Notes under the pieces: model-generated
The model's database searches: none
What the model saw: only the letters and a program-made list of their open reading frames with translations
Told to the model about the DNA's origin: nothing
Assembly (NCBI GenBank): GCA_026545225.1
Contig: CM048852.1
Location: 59,655,146-59,719,145, forward strand
DNA length: 64,000 nt
Direction of reading: 5' to 3'
Source of the DNA: Cornus controversa
Lineage: Eukaryota > Streptophyta > Magnoliopsida > Cornales > Cornaceae
In this document: in pieces, positions 12,626 through 25,368 of the stretch
Numbering within the stretch: the first letter of the stretch is position 1
How the letters are laid out: each line of letters starts with the position of its first letter
Translations under genes and position numbers: made by a program

Positions 12626-14228
12626 TTAAGAGACTGGCAAAACTCTAACATCATCCAAGACAGGGCCACATATGTGACCATAGTCATTAATCTTTGTGTG
12701 ATAGAATGCACTATAAAATGTTATCCTTGTCCTGGCTGAAACTGCTTGGAACTTCAGACTTGCAGTTTTAAACCAACCCTTTCCTTGGGATGTAAAGGAA
12801 ACTTTTAGAGTTTGTTTGGCTGCGAAGGCTTCAACCTGCATGGATCCATGGCAAGCGCTCTTTGCATCGCCAATGGCGAATGTTAGGTTGTAGAATTTGT
12901 TGGGCACTGTCCTTATGATTTGAGCAATGGCACTCTCTCTCCCTCCAATCAGTTCAATTGCAGCCATTCCTTTGGGGACGAAGAAGTGCTTCGAATCGAT
13001 GTATTTCACAGGTTTGAGGGATTCGATAATCCATCCGGGGAGAGGGGAAATTAAGTCGTCTTGTTTGGGGAGGAGGAGAACCCCAGTTGAGAAGTTCTTG
13101 AACACATGAGGTCCAATTTCAAAGCCACCATTTTTCACCAAATTACCTGCATAAACAAATATTTCATTACTACAAGGATTACTATAAAATTTAATACCAT
13201 GGTTCCAAGTAACTTTTAAAATTAAGAGATCCTTTCATTAAAACAGAAATGCAATAATTACAATATAATAGATATATGTATGGGTAGGATATCAGATAAG
13301 TACCATAGTACAAACTTGTACCTCATCTATGACCAAAAAGAAAAAGAGTGATGATTACTCAAGAGTAACTCATTCTCATTTGCATCCACACATCATGTAG
13401 GCATCACAAATGCTCAAATATGTGCATACATGTATAATGAAGGCTTACCTTTAGTATAGTTGAGAGGGAGCATCTCTTTAATTGCAATAGCATCCAAGAG
13501 AGGTCCACAGGTTGGGTCCTCTTGAATCCCAGGGTTATGAAATGTGACCTTAACTACTTTAGAAGTTGCCTTGAAAGCCCAACCATAAGTGTCACCGCCA
13601 TCACTACTGTACAGTGTCTGAATGGGAAGATCACTCGACTGACCAGGGGCTGAGACCCTTAGCACCTCATCTTGGGCACAAGTCCTTGTGGCCCCAAATG
13701 TGAGGGAGTAGATCGAGCCTGGCTTGACCATAACATTTTGAGAGATGGATGCTTCATTTCCTAGTTTCACTGCACGGACCCCACGAGGGACGGCCAGGAA
13801 GAACCCACCTGGCTGTGGCCCACCTGATACATACTCCACCAGCCCATTGATTTCCCACTTGGGCAAAGAGTACTTTCCTATGATCACTGTCTTCTTGAGA
13901 TTTGATGGCTTTGGTCCCTCTTCAAAGTTTCCATTTGGAAGAAATCCTGATGTACAAAGACAGAGAGAGGGATTATATTCATATACCCAAATCACAAAGC
14001 GATAAATATATATAGAGCATGCAAAGCCAATATTTGGTTGGTACAACGCAATTAATTAAATACAGGTCTCATTGGCATTGTTTTGTACCAAGCAAAAAAG
14101 GAAAAAAAGAATAAAGAAAAAGTGGAACAAACATGTTGGTGCTTACCATCAAGAATTGGATGATTGGCTGCAGAAACAAAGCTACTGTAGAGAGAGAAGA
14201 TGAAGTACAGAGAGAGTAGTACGGCCAT
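12626..14228 (-). CDS. DUF642 (BIIDXI-like) secreted cell-wall protein
   Basis: Three exons on the minus strand: 14228-14147, 13946-13449 and 13146-12626, all GT-AG and in phase, coding 366 residues, the usual length of plant DUF642 proteins. Exon 1 encodes a signal peptide, MAVLLSLYFIFSLYSSFVSA, then ANHPILDG. Two galactose-binding-like halves follow: the first starts LPNGNFEEGP and contains DPTCGPLLDAI; the second starts LVKNGGFEIG and ends HICGPVLDDVRVLPVS. The paired CGPxLD motifs and conserved cysteines are family hallmarks. Members are apoplastic; they bind cell-wall polysaccharide and some modulate pectin methylesterase activity (family knowledge). No defects are seen. From memory the Arabidopsis relatives At2g41800 and At2g41810 sit beside the homologue of the PXC3-type gene found here at 43.8 kb. 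Confidence 0.93.
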
Positions 14229-15464
14229 TGTTTAGCGATGAATGAAGAAAAAAAGTCCAAATGGAGATATAAATAGACTCCAATGGAGATGAAATGGAAT
14301 ATGTTATGACTATATAATATTAAGACAAAGTTGGAGGAAGAAAAGAAGTCACAAGAGCCCATGTTAAAGTTCCACTAAATTAGCCGTGAGATGTGTTTGG
14401 ATTTCTCTTTTTTGCTTTCAAAAATTGAAGAGGTGGTGTGTTGACCCCCACAGTGACCTATTGGGTCTTTATTGGTTGCCGTGATTTGCTCTCTTTTAGT
14501 TTGAATTCTTGATTTCAATGAAGCTTCACTTTGTCTAATCTAACAGGAAAGTGTCTCACAAACAAACAGACTCCAAAGTCCAAATCAATCTGGTGAGAGC
14601 CATGTGCATTACATGAATAAATGTCTAAGAGAGACGCGCGTTCACAAAAAAAAGAAAAGAAAAGAAAAGAAAAAAAATGTCACGGGTAAAAGTGAAATGA
14701 ATCTCGTCAACAAACTTTGAGTAGTTTAGAATTTAGATTAGGGAGTACCGAGTATCAAATAGTAAAATGCATATATTGGTATTAGCTGTAGATGCAGATG
14801 TATTGATAACTTGATCACTAGTTCGATCTACTCGTGTTAGCGTATTCCTGACTTCCAACTTACTCTTTAAGTCATTACCGTTAATACCGACCGTCATTCT
14901 ACTCGTATAAAATAAGTTTATCATACATTTTTAAAAGTTAAAATTCACCCTCAGATTGGATATATCCAAGTAGTTTAAGTTAGCTAATGTTACTTGCATG
15001 AATTAATTTTGCAACATTAGAAGCAATTCATTATTAAAATCAGACATGCATTTGTTGGATCATAGTATCATACTTGTGTATTTATACAAGTCAACAAAAA
15101 ACTTGTATATATATATATATATTATTTATTATGGTTCTCATATACTTATTTTATGTATTAATTATACAAGAAAAAACTTGTATATATTAATTATTATGGT
15201 TCTCATAAAACTCCATTGTGTTACATTACATGGTTTTGCTCGCTACAAATTGTCAAAAATTATTTATAAAATAATTATCAACTAATTTATTTTTACAAAA
15301 TTTGCTAGGAGAACGAAAAAAAATGGTGATAGCTCTAAATATATATTATTTAATAATTTTTACTTAGTTGAACAGGAGAAGAAAAAATAGAAAAAAATTG
15401 GTGTGATGTATGATGAGTTGTATCAACATCTTTAAAAATTCAAATATTATTGTTATATTTGTAA
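14229..15464. other. DUF642 upstream region and AT-rich intergenic DNA
   Basis: The promoter of the DUF642 gene should lie just above 14228. Beyond it is AT-rich DNA with a short (AAAAG)n run near 14648-14670 and TA repeats near 15103-15122. No coding region or element end is recognised. Confidence 0.45.
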
Positions 15465-15472
15465 CTAATGAA

Positions 15473-16661
15473 CAGGGGCGGAGCTAGAGGTGGGCTAACC
15501 TAGGCTATAGCCTAGGTCCAAAAAAAAATTTTTTTTTTTTTACTACTACTCTGTTTTACATATCCCACTTGCCTAAGTCCTAAGTCCAGCCCAGGTCTTT
15601 TATTTTCTAACTAGGGCTCTCATTTAGAGAATGTTTTGAGCTATTGATCACAGTGATCATTCTTTGCGCCTCATTTCTTGTGTAGAGAGAGAAATAGAAA
15701 CACACAAAGTTGCTCTTGTTTTCAACCCAAAGAGGTAAGTTCTCAAATTTTGTCTAAAAAATTTTAATTGAGTATTTATGTATTAGATTTTTCATTAAAA
15801 TTCTTGGAACTTGAACTTGAGTTAGATAATCTTATACTGCTTAAAGAAATCATCAAGAGAAAGACTAAAAAAGAGAAAATCTATCCTTTGGTTTTCTCAA
15901 AACCCAAACAAGAGAAAGCTAAAAAAAAAAAAAAAATTTAGGGTATCGAATTATATGAGCATAAAAGGATAGAATGGAGAAGAAAAAACAAGAGTCAAAT
16001 TGGAAAACGCAAGAAAAAAGGACAAGGAGAGAGAGAAAAGTGAAACTAATAAATAAACAAATAAAAAGTGGCATTGAAGTAAATATATGGAAGAGATTGG
16101 AATCATAATCTAGGGTTCAAGTTAGTGTTCGAAATCAAAGTGGGGAAAAAGACCCACTTCGGGTCAGTTCGTGCGTGCTGGCTTTAGCGTGTATATAATA
16201 ACCCACATTTATTTTGTTATATGTAATTATTTATTTGTATGTCCGTGTGGGGCATCTATGTTATTGTTTATAATTATTTGTTTGGCCGTGTGGGTCATAT
16301 TTATTTGTTTCGCTGAATATGTCTTATTTGTTATTGCATATTTATTTGTTTGGCCGTGTGAGACATATTTGTTATTGTTCATATTTATTTGTTCAGCCGG
16401 GGTATATTTATTTGTTTTGCCGTGTGGGACTTATTTGTTATTGTATATTTATTTGTTTGGTCATGTGGGACATATCTGTTATCGTTTATATTTATTTGTT
16501 TGGTCCTATGGAGCATATTTATTTATTTATATGAAAATATTCTATTTTTTTGTCTATTTTTGAATATTTATAACATATTTTTATCATAAAATTTATTGTA
16601 TTTGTTTTTAATTTTTAATACTTTTAGCCATGTCCACTTTGCAATCCTGGCTCCGCCCCTG
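15473..16661. mobile_element. Non-autonomous hAT element, 1189 bp, carrying a minisatellite
   Basis: The ends are CAGGGGCGGAGCTAG and, inverted on the right, GGCTCCGCCCCTG. The flanks carry a perfect 8 bp target duplication, CTAATGAA, at 15465-15472 and 16662-16669. These ends match a very common plant hAT type. There is no intact transposase. From about 16195 to 16520 the interior is a tandem array built on TTATTTGTTTGGCCGTGTGG-like units, which makes open frames in several phases that should not be taken as genes. Confidence 0.93.
16195..16520. repeat. Minisatellite inside the hAT element
   Basis: At least six degenerate copies of a unit of roughly 40-60 bp, containing ATATTTATTTGTTTGGCCG and GTGTGGGACATATTTGTTAT, follow each other. 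Copies differ by point changes and length. The resulting ORFs repeat hydrophobic motifs such as LFVWPCGTY and are by-products of the array. Confidence 0.85.
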
Positions 16662-16908
16662 CTAATGAATGATCAAGATCTTATAAAAACCAAATATTAT
16701 TGTTATATTTATAACTAATGTATGATCAAGATCTTATAAAAATCACATAACCTCTAAAAAAAATTCATAGTAATTAAGAGCATTAAAAGAAAATGTGGGA
16801 GAGAGGCTTTCAGCTGCTCTTGTTAGGCATAGGGCACAAACAAATAGATGTAAGTGTTAATATACTATTGAATATGAATCTGCTTTGCAATATTGACTTT
16901 GTTATAGT

Positions 16909-17418
16909 TAGTGGTGCACAAAGAATCGGTGGAACCGGAACCGTATAGTTGCGAATCGAACTGTTCACTACTGTTCTGGTTCCGATTCCGATTCCAATTT
17001 TTAAGAACCGTTCACTACGGTTCCGATTTCAAAAATCGTGAAAAATATATACATATATAACATAAAATATATAATATATAACTAAGATTAATACATATCT
17101 CTAAGCTTCTAACATATAAAAATAAGAGCTACAATAAAATGATAACATATAATAACAATAGTTAGAATAAGTGAGATTTTATGTAACCATGCAACAATCT
17201 CACATAAAATGTCAACCGAGTATTCAGAGAATGCGCATTTTTTGAATTCCATATTATACTTCAAATATAAAAGATAGAACTGGAACTGAAACTGTAAAAA
17301 ATTGTAAAGAACCAAACAGTATTCAACGGTTCTGATTCCGATTCCAAAATTAAAGAACTGTTGATATCAGTTCTGATTCTGCAAGGAACCGTAAGGAACC
17401 AAACTGTGTGCACCCTTA
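16909..17418. mobile_element. hAT-type MITE, 510 bp
   Basis: The left end is TAGTGGTGCACAAAG; the right end, read inverted, is TAAGGGTGCACACAG. A perfect 8 bp target duplication GTTATAGT lies at 16901-16908 and 17419-17426. Subterminal DNA is rich in GGAACCG and GGTTCCG motifs in both orientations. The same layout occurs in the element at 27308-27868. Confidence 0.9.
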
Positions 17419-17426
17419 GTTATAGT

Positions 17427-18433
17427 ATATATAGAAGGGCTCTTTTGGATTCCAAATATATCATTATCATTCTTGCCTTAATCTTGTGTGAATGGGGTTG
17501 ACCACATAAATTTTCTCTTTTTTTAATCTTTTCTATTACAAGTCATTTTTAATAAACTTATCCAATATTATTTTTGGTCGCACTCTCCATCTCTTCCACG
17601 TTTGACCGGTGCACTGTTAGGTCTCCGATACAAGTGTCCAAAACCATCTAAGCGTACTTTCTCTAATTTTCTCACCAATGAATTTTCTCTCATTGCATTC
17701 CAAATTCATATAGTAAACAAATCAAAAATCCCACAAAGAATTTACTGTGGAAGCAACTCGAAATTGTTGACAATTCTGGTGCATCAATGAGCTTGTGTTT
17801 TCTTCAAATTGTTACCCTTTTTGCCTCTATTAAAGCATATACATCAATGGTCATGAGCACAGATATGTACGTAATAAAATTTTGATTTTCATTAGAGCTG
17901 CAAAATAAACTGAAGTATTCAAGGGATTGGCTCATTTAAAATTCGACTCAAGCTTATTCATTAAATAAACAAGTCAAACTTCAAGTTGATTTTTGTGCTC
18001 ATTTAGTAAACAACTCGATTCCAAACGTTATTAGGGTGATCGGCTCGTGAACACCAAATTCGAGTAGTTTCGCAAGTGTTCATGAATATAGACTCGTGAA
18101 TATTAGGGGTGTTCATTTGATTCGTAAATTTGATCGGATCAAATATGATCTGTGCAGTTGGGATTAGTTTTTTAATCTATCAATTGGGTAACGTATTCAT
18201 AAAGAAATAATCTATAAGGATCTGATTAGTTAACGGATTTGTGTCTCATGAATTAGTCTTGCATTATTTCTTTTCATTGTTTATATTAAAAATGTAATAG
18301 CATTCCATGCACTCCAAGTTTAATTTAATTCACATGCCAACAACTGAAATGTATTAATGAGATGATTTTTTGTTGAATTATAGGAGGCATAAACATGTGT
18401 TTTGTCAACATTTGCATAAAGTGAGTCTGATAG
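17427..18433. other. Intergenic DNA, no gene recognised
   Basis: No frame longer than about 60 codons has protein-like character. Around 17890-18110 there are degenerate motifs (CTCGTGAA, AAATTCGA, and TAGGGGTGTTC at about 18104) reminiscent of hAT or MITE ends, but no partner end or target duplication was found. Confidence 0.4.
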
Positions 18434-18434
18434 T

Positions 18435-21400
18435 GTCACGCCCCAAAATTCTAGTTACCAAAATCCTCCGGTCCCAACCCGAACTTCGGAGGTGAGGTGT
18501 TACATTTACCATCAAATCACTACCCCATGACCCATCAATACCATGCTGATACCAATCTTGTCACACTCGGTTCCTAGTCTAGACCACCAAGGTAACTACT
18601 GCGGAAGCTTAACCATCACACTCTCAATTTTCTACCCAAAAATACTATCCAAGACTAGTCCATGTCAATCTCTACTCTTATATTTGCGGAAGCATACTTA
18701 AGTATATTAACACTAAATCGTCTCTTAAACGATTCCTTATCCATGGGCCCCTTATTTGGTGAGCAATCAAAACTATTAACGAAAGCTAAACCAATCCACA
18801 CTCATGAACTCCATTATCGCCAGAACTCAACATCTTGTGTGTTTGGAATTTCAAATTGAAACTTAGTCCATTGGAAAGAAAATTAAAAATACTCAATTTA
18901 AAAAAAAATACATTTAATTTTAATTTAAATGAAGGAGTTATGGCTATTTGAAGTTTGGACAAATTTTCAACAAGGCTGTGAATATAAATAAAGACCTATC
19001 GTAAATGGATTGCGATCTATCATAATTTATGATGCATTGCTGATGTATCGCACCAAGTATCGTAACTTGTGAGTCTGGGGTCCAAATTCTCAACTTTTAG
19101 GCTCTAAAACCTCTCAAAAAAGCCCATAATTCATCCAAAATCATCCAAAACATGATTAAAGTGAGGAAATTAATATCATAATACATCAATCTAAGTTGGA
19201 TTCAAATCCTGAAGAAGTCACTCATTCATTCAAAGACTATTATACATGCACTCTTGAATCCAAAAGAGGAAAAATTTAAAAGAGATTTCTTACACATACA
19301 TCAATTACTCAAGAATACATATTATGTCCATGGCATAGTTGGCATCATACCTCATTTATAAAATTGTAATCTCATTAATTACACGTAGGAACAATACATT
19401 TAAATTTATATTTCGGATATGCATTTACAAAGGAAATCAAAAGAGTCATTCATGCCACAAACATAACTTAAGGTTGGTGAGACTTGGATACTTCATTGCC
19501 ATGACTTGAAAATTAGATTTATAATCATGGGATGAGCTCCTGCGTGCTCAATAAAAATCAATAAAACATGTTCCCTAAGGTCTCGTGAATACACACACCC
19601 CAAAGAAAGAATCAACATGCATTAAATATTACATGACATCAACTATAACATGAAGTGACATATATTTTTGTAATTAGCAATATTCGGAGTAAAACTAAAT
19701 ATGATTGAGTTGTAATATTTGATTTATATTCTTATAATTGATCATGTAATTAAAGTCTTACAGTGAGCATGAAGTTCTACACCAACCATGCAAATGTTCT
19801 TCAAGGGATAAAGCTAGCTTGAATATAAAAAAGACGGCATCAATGATCCGAACAAAGATTTGATCAATTGAAGTTTCTGGATGGTTCCAATTGTATGAGG
19901 ACATCATTGATCACGTATGAGAGTCACGTAATCCATGTAAAGTGGTAAGAACACGTATATTTCAAACCATGAGGTTCTGACCTTGAAAATAGATGGTTTT
20001 AAGCAATTTTTAAAACTTTTCAAGGTTGGACCGGTCCAGCTCAAACCTTGGACTGGTCCATGAGGTCTCAAGACTTGAATTTCTGTAGGCAGAAGCCTGG
20101 ACCGGTCCAAGGAATAGGCTGGACAGGCCCAAGCCCTCTGGTGGCGAAATTTGGTTTTGCCACACTCCTGTTTTGACCGGGACTAAACTCTAAAATTTCC
20201 TTAAACTTTGGGACTTTTTTCTAATTAATTTTAAATTATTTTTCAAGAAAAATTATGATTTTTAACATTTATAAAAGCCTCATATGATTTCTCTTTTTGT
20301 ACGCTTTCATAGAACTTTTAATACACATCAAACTGAGAATTTTTAGAGAAAGAAAACATTTGAGATATTTTTCTAGCAGAATTTTTTTTACTTAATTATT
20401 TGTTTATATTTCTTTGAAAGATCACACACATATATACACTATGAGTGATTTAGGTTGTCTCTCTGTTTGCTTGATCAATTGTTCAAAGACTGTTTCAAAG
20501 GTTTCTTATTGATCAAGTTACTAGATTAGTTTCTTCTACGATTATTCGTTGGTGAGAAAGGAGAAAAAGATCGCACGACGAGGGGGACAGAATACTTGCT
20601 GAGTGTTCGTGTTCTTCTAGTTACCCTTATGTAAGAATTGTGATGTTAGCCGGGAATCTGCAATAATTGGATAAGGGAGTCGCAATAGTAAGCCTGAGGT
20701 GTTACGCATCAAGTTTTTCTCAAAGTGGAGTGGGTGTGAGTTTGGGACATAATCTGTTGTACTTTGATTTGAAGATAGTGGGTTTGGTTCTCCGGGGCTG
20801 CAAAGCCTCACTCGTGGTTTTTTTCCGATCTAAGTTTTCCACATATATCTGGTGCATTCTTTACTTTACTGCACTTTATTTATTTACTTGCTTTATGAGA
20901 TTGTTTTAATTTTAATTGGACTTAAAATTGGATAATATGAAAAATTAAGAAAAAAATGAGTAAACCTAATCACCCCCCTCTAGGTTTTAAATCTAACTTT
21001 CAATGCCGCTTTCTCATCGCGCAACTCACACATGAATGTATGCACTATGTCATGCATTCATGCCATTCCCATGTCTCACACACAACTGAGAAGCCCCGAA
21101 CTCCAATGAAAGTCCATCCAGTTAAGTCATACATCTCTCACAAAATACCCAGATTCCAATATCAGGACCAGTTGATTAACATTCGAAATTCATATTTTAG
21201 TCCATCTGAGATGTCTTCTACAACCCTCCTACATACACCCCCCAACCATGTATGTGTTTCATGCATGAACATATATTAAATGCTCATTCTCATATATTAA
21301 CATGCCAAATGTGCACATAATAAACATAATTTTCGTATTCCATAAATAAAACATGCATTGATAATCTCATTAAGACATAAACACAAACACTTAGCCACAT

Positions 21401-22281
21401 ATATCACATAAGTGCACTAAATGAACCATTTTTTCTAATTTTCACAACATTTTCCATACGTCATTCCCATAATCCAATCACATTGAGTACATAAAAATAT
21501 AATCATGTTTTTCATCTTTTAAAATTATACGAATAACACATTTATACATGTTTTAATACATAAAAACTCAATTTAAACATATATAACTATAGTTGTATAC
21601 CCTAGGCATCCAACCACTCACAAAAATCCCAACATTCATGAGTTAGAGATCCTTACCTCAGTTTGGAAGAGTTTCTAAACATTTTTTTCAATTCCACCGA
21701 ATCCAAACACACCCAAATTGGACTCTAGACCGATCAAATCGAAGCTCTTGTCACGTATAACACATTTCCCTTCTTGGCCAACTTCTGAAAATCCCTCTTA
21801 GGCCACTAGATCTTGGAAATAAGAATAGGAATAAAAAAAAGAGAAAAGAAAGAGAGACTCGGTCAAGAGAGAGAGAATTCTGATTTCTCCAGCTCTCTAT
21901 ACACATATATATATCTATACATAAAATATCTTAAGTGTAAAAAGATCTAATTGCCCCTCGTCACTTAACATACCTTTCCGACCTCCGTTTTTTATTTTAA
22001 AAGCTCCTACGGTCATGAAATCAATTCCTCTCTTTTTTAAACATTTCAAATTATCAAAACTCATAAATAAATATTTAAAAAAAAATATCTGGTCTCCCGA
22101 GTCCACCCGACCCGAAAATCTCAAATTGAGCCAAATGAACTTAAAACTTTTCTGAATCTCAAAATAAGTTTCCAACATGCATTGCACCTTTGGAATATGC
22201 ATAAAATTGTTTAAAATCATTTATATGACTATAAATGAAAAGAAAAAGAAAACCGGCCAAAAACGGACCCGGTCTCTACAA
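18435..22281 (-). mobile_element. Ty3/gypsy LTR (3' LTR, minus orientation) with nested insertions
   Basis: On the minus strand the segment would begin TGTAGAGACCGGGTCC at about 22281 and end GGGGCGTGACA at about 18435, so it has TG...CA ends of a form common in gypsy LTRs. It is preceded on the minus strand by a purine-rich AAATTGGGGAGG tract, as expected for a polypurine tract before a 3' LTR. At 3.8 kb it is too long for one LTR, explained by the nested copia LTR-like block (to about 21003) and other DNA. The other LTR is not visible. Confidence 0.6.
19660..21003 (+). mobile_element. Nested Ty1/copia LTR remnant
   Basis: The block contains GGACCGGTCC-type motifs (about 20025-20110), a long U5-like region with CCTCACTCGTGG, and a right edge near CACCCCCCTCTAGG then CTAACTTTCAA, a common end of plant copia LTRs before the primer binding site. 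No internal coding domain follows; DNA after 21003 returns to the surrounding gypsy-like sequence. The left edge is uncertain. Confidence 0.5.
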
Positions 22282-22640
22282 CCTCCCCAATTTAAAAGGA
22301 TTTCATCCTAAAAATCAAGTCATGCCTGAAGAAAACAACCCCAAATCCTTGGAATGGATTTCCTTCTCTTCCTTCCAGGTAGCTTCCTCATCAACCTCGA
22401 CATCAGCTTAACTCATTCTAATTCACTCAACATGGAGCATTATAAACTCCTCTAATTATGTGACAAGGCCAAACCATCTCGCCAAAACCCATTATAATCT
22501 CTAAGAGTCCAACAAATCTAGGCGATAAATCTTCACTCCACTCAAAGCACATCAATCCTTTTTGTGGTCTCCCACCTTAAAGGATAACTATCCATTTCTC
22601 CTTTCGGCATAAATCTTTTGCTAAACCAGGCCCTAACGCT
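22282..22640 (-). mobile_element. C-terminal end of Ty3/gypsy polyprotein (remnant)
   Basis: Minus-strand translation just before the LTR gives DVEVDEEATWKEEKEI, the DEEATWE-type end of gypsy polyproteins, followed by a GDEILLNWGG-like reading through the tract before the LTR. Only the end of pol survives; upstream frames are broken. Confidence 0.6.
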
Positions 22641-24098
22641 ACTGTCTCGCCAACCTTAGCCCAACAAATCAGAAATCTATATAATCTACCGTACAACGTC
22701 CCAAGTGGTGACATAATGATGTTGGCCTAATAGTTGTAGTTGTATACAACCTTCCCAAATGGCAAATGGTTCTCTCAATCAATACTAGATCCCCAATTTT
22801 TTTTTTTTTAATTTTTGCATTTAGCATTGTTCGAAATCTTTGCCAAAGTAAAACGTGTGTTTCTATCAAACACAATGGATACAAAACTCCTTGATACCAG
22901 TTACAAGTCATTGTCATACCACCAGTAATCTGTGAGTGGAAAATCTCCAACTTACTATCTTGTATCCATGCCTTTATCACATCCTAAACCGTATTGTCAC
23001 GATACCTAGGATATCCCCTCCCACATTCGGTAAAAAAAACGGTAATAAATTCATATTTTATCTCAACGATGACATTAAAATTTGTTATCTCTACAAAACT
23101 AAGTTCAACACAAATCTGAAAAACTGTTACCTTAATCTTATAAACACGATACATCTAGAGATCACTGGTGTCAATAGACAAAATTGTGTCTAAATGACCC
23201 ATTTATAGTCCGTCGAGTATGTCAATAGATAAAACCATGTTTACTATGATAAGCCGACTCCAATGTGTGTGTCAATAGACAAAGTTGCGTCTAAATAACA
23301 ACGCCAATCACCACAAGTGTAACAATAGACAAAACTGTGTCTAGAATCACACTCATCACGAAAATCAATCAATGAAATCTCCCGAGGACAAAAACTATTT
23401 CTTTAATATTACCAACACTACTAAAATACGCTTCACCAAGAGTGATTCAAAAATAAACTACTCTTATTCTCATAAACAATGTGATAAATAATAAATAATT
23501 CCATTGCAATTAACCTCATATATGTGACCTCCTCCCTGTGAGGCCAAGTCACCTTCGCAATGGTTAATTCCAAACTTTAATATCATTTACATTTTTAAAG
23601 ATTCACGACGCTTTGGCTACTCTAGAATCAGGCAAAATGTATTAACTTCATAATCACACTATTAATATTAATAGGCATCATGTTAATATATAGATGTAAC
23701 ATATAATATGTAGAGAGTTAGAGAGATGATGAGAATCATAGAATCATTAATATCTATTCTAGAAAGTTATATTATTCTCTTGTAGAATCAATAATCACAA
23801 ATTCATATATTCTCGCATATCAATAGTATGATGTATAGAAACAACAGTAACTTCACACAGGTTTCACATTTAGAATCACCACTAAGTTCACACAGGTTTC
23901 ACATTTTAGACATGAAAGAGATTTATAAAATCATATCAATTCAAATGAAAGATAAACTTAATTGTAGAAGAAGATAGAATATACCTTCCATCATAGTTTT
24001 TAATTTTACCATACCTTCATAAATACCAAAATATGCTGTAGTCCTTCGAGATCCAAATATGATGAGAGTACGAAAGTCTTACATGAAGTCTTTAACTT
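22641..24098. other. Decayed repeat-derived DNA
   Basis: A motif of the form CAATAGACAAA-(A/G)TTG or CTGTGTCTA recurs at about 23173, 23227, 23270 and 23325, each within an imperfect unit of about 50 bp, a small degenerate tandem array. Elsewhere no gene or element end is seen. Confidence 0.45.
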
Positions 24099-25300
24099 CA
24101 ATATCCAGATGATAATGATAATATTTCAGTGTTTCTTGAAGCCTTCTAATCTCTTCAACCCTTACTCTCTGAAAAATATACGAGACTATATTGTATACCT
24201 CTCTCAGACAGTTAAACTTAGGAAGGGGACAGTTAATAAACCACCCATGATCACCATATAGGAGAGTTACGGTAACTATGTGTCACATGCGCCACATACA
24301 AAATAAAAATCATCCAGCATAATGTTTTATTTCAATATACAGATGATGATAATATTTCAGTGTTTATTGAATCATTTTAATCTCTCCAACCCTTATGTCA
24401 AGTATATACCTCTCCCATTGAGATGTAGTTAATCTGGAATAAGAGACAATTAATAAACTACCCCATGACCACCGGAATAAGAGACAATTAATAAACTACC
24501 CCATGACCACCATGTGAGTTACAGTCACATGAGCGACATACAAAATAAAAATCATCCATGCAACATAAAGTTTTATTTCAATATCCAAATGATGATGATG
24601 ATAATATTTCAGTGTTTATTGAAGCATTTTAATCTCTCCAATCCTTATATCTCAAAGTGACAATCCTTATGTCTCAAAGTGATGGAAAGAAAACTCTTTG
24701 AAAACATACGAGACTATATTGTATGGTTGTGAGATTAGGGACCTAGGGATCTAAATATGTATATACCTCTCCATCAAGAAGCAGTGACCTGAAAAAGGGG
24801 ACAGTTAATAAACCATGACCTAGTAAAAACTGTCCAACATAAAATTTTACTTCAATATCCAGATGATGTTTATCGAAACCTTCTAATCTTTCCAACCCTT
24901 ATGTCTCAAGTTGATGGAACACAAACTCTTTGAAAACATACTAGACTATATTGTATTCTTTGTAAAGTTGTACTTCAATATACATATGATGATAATAATA
25001 TTTCAGTGTTTTGGTTGTGAAATTATGCACGTAAGTATCTCATTAATTGTATATACCTCTCCCATCATATGACCACTGTGTAATAAAGTTTTACTTCAAT
25101 ATCTAGATTGTACTATATTGTATTGTTGTGAGAATAGGAACATGTATATCATTATATACCTTTTATCAAGAGGTAGTTAACCTGGGAGGACAGTTAATAA
25201 ACCACTGATAACCACCATGTAAAGAAAGTTACGATAACTGATGTGGCACATGGGCCACATATAAAATAAAAACCGTCCAAACATAAAGTTTTAGTATTGG
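24099..25300. repeat. Degenerate tandem array upstream of the NAC gene
   Basis: The motif CAATATCCAGATGATG (with CAATATACA variants) restarts at about 24099, 24333, 24579, 24853, 24975 and 25097, giving units of about 120-280 bp. Shared blocks include ATATTTCAGTGTTTATTGAA, ACCCTTATGTCTC, GAGACTATATTGTAT, GACAGTTAATAAACCA and AAATAAAAATCATCCA. The unit at 24333 has its own internal doubling of GGAATAAGAGACAATTAATA (about 24436 and 24473). Copies are diverged and variably deleted. Confidence 0.85.
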
Positions 25301-25301
25301 T

Positions 25302-25337
<36 letters not shown>

Positions 25338-25368
25338 TGTATATATATATATATATGTGTGTGTGTGT
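25300..25368. repeat. (AT)n/(GT)n microsatellite
   Basis: A TA dinucleotide run followed by a GT run closes the tandem array. Confidence 0.95.

Noticed and set aside
16171-16589. Overlapping hydrophobic frames resembling membrane proteins
   Set aside because: Three phases are open because of the minisatellite inside a hAT element; the repeats, not selection, explain them.
18104-18433. Possible hAT element starting TAGGGGTGTTC
   Set aside because: No inverted partner end or 8 bp duplication could be found.
23160-23350. Regularly spaced CAATAGACAAA motifs as a CRISPR-like array
   Set aside because: Spacing and repeats are imperfect, the genome is a plant, and the stretch lies in decayed repeat DNA.
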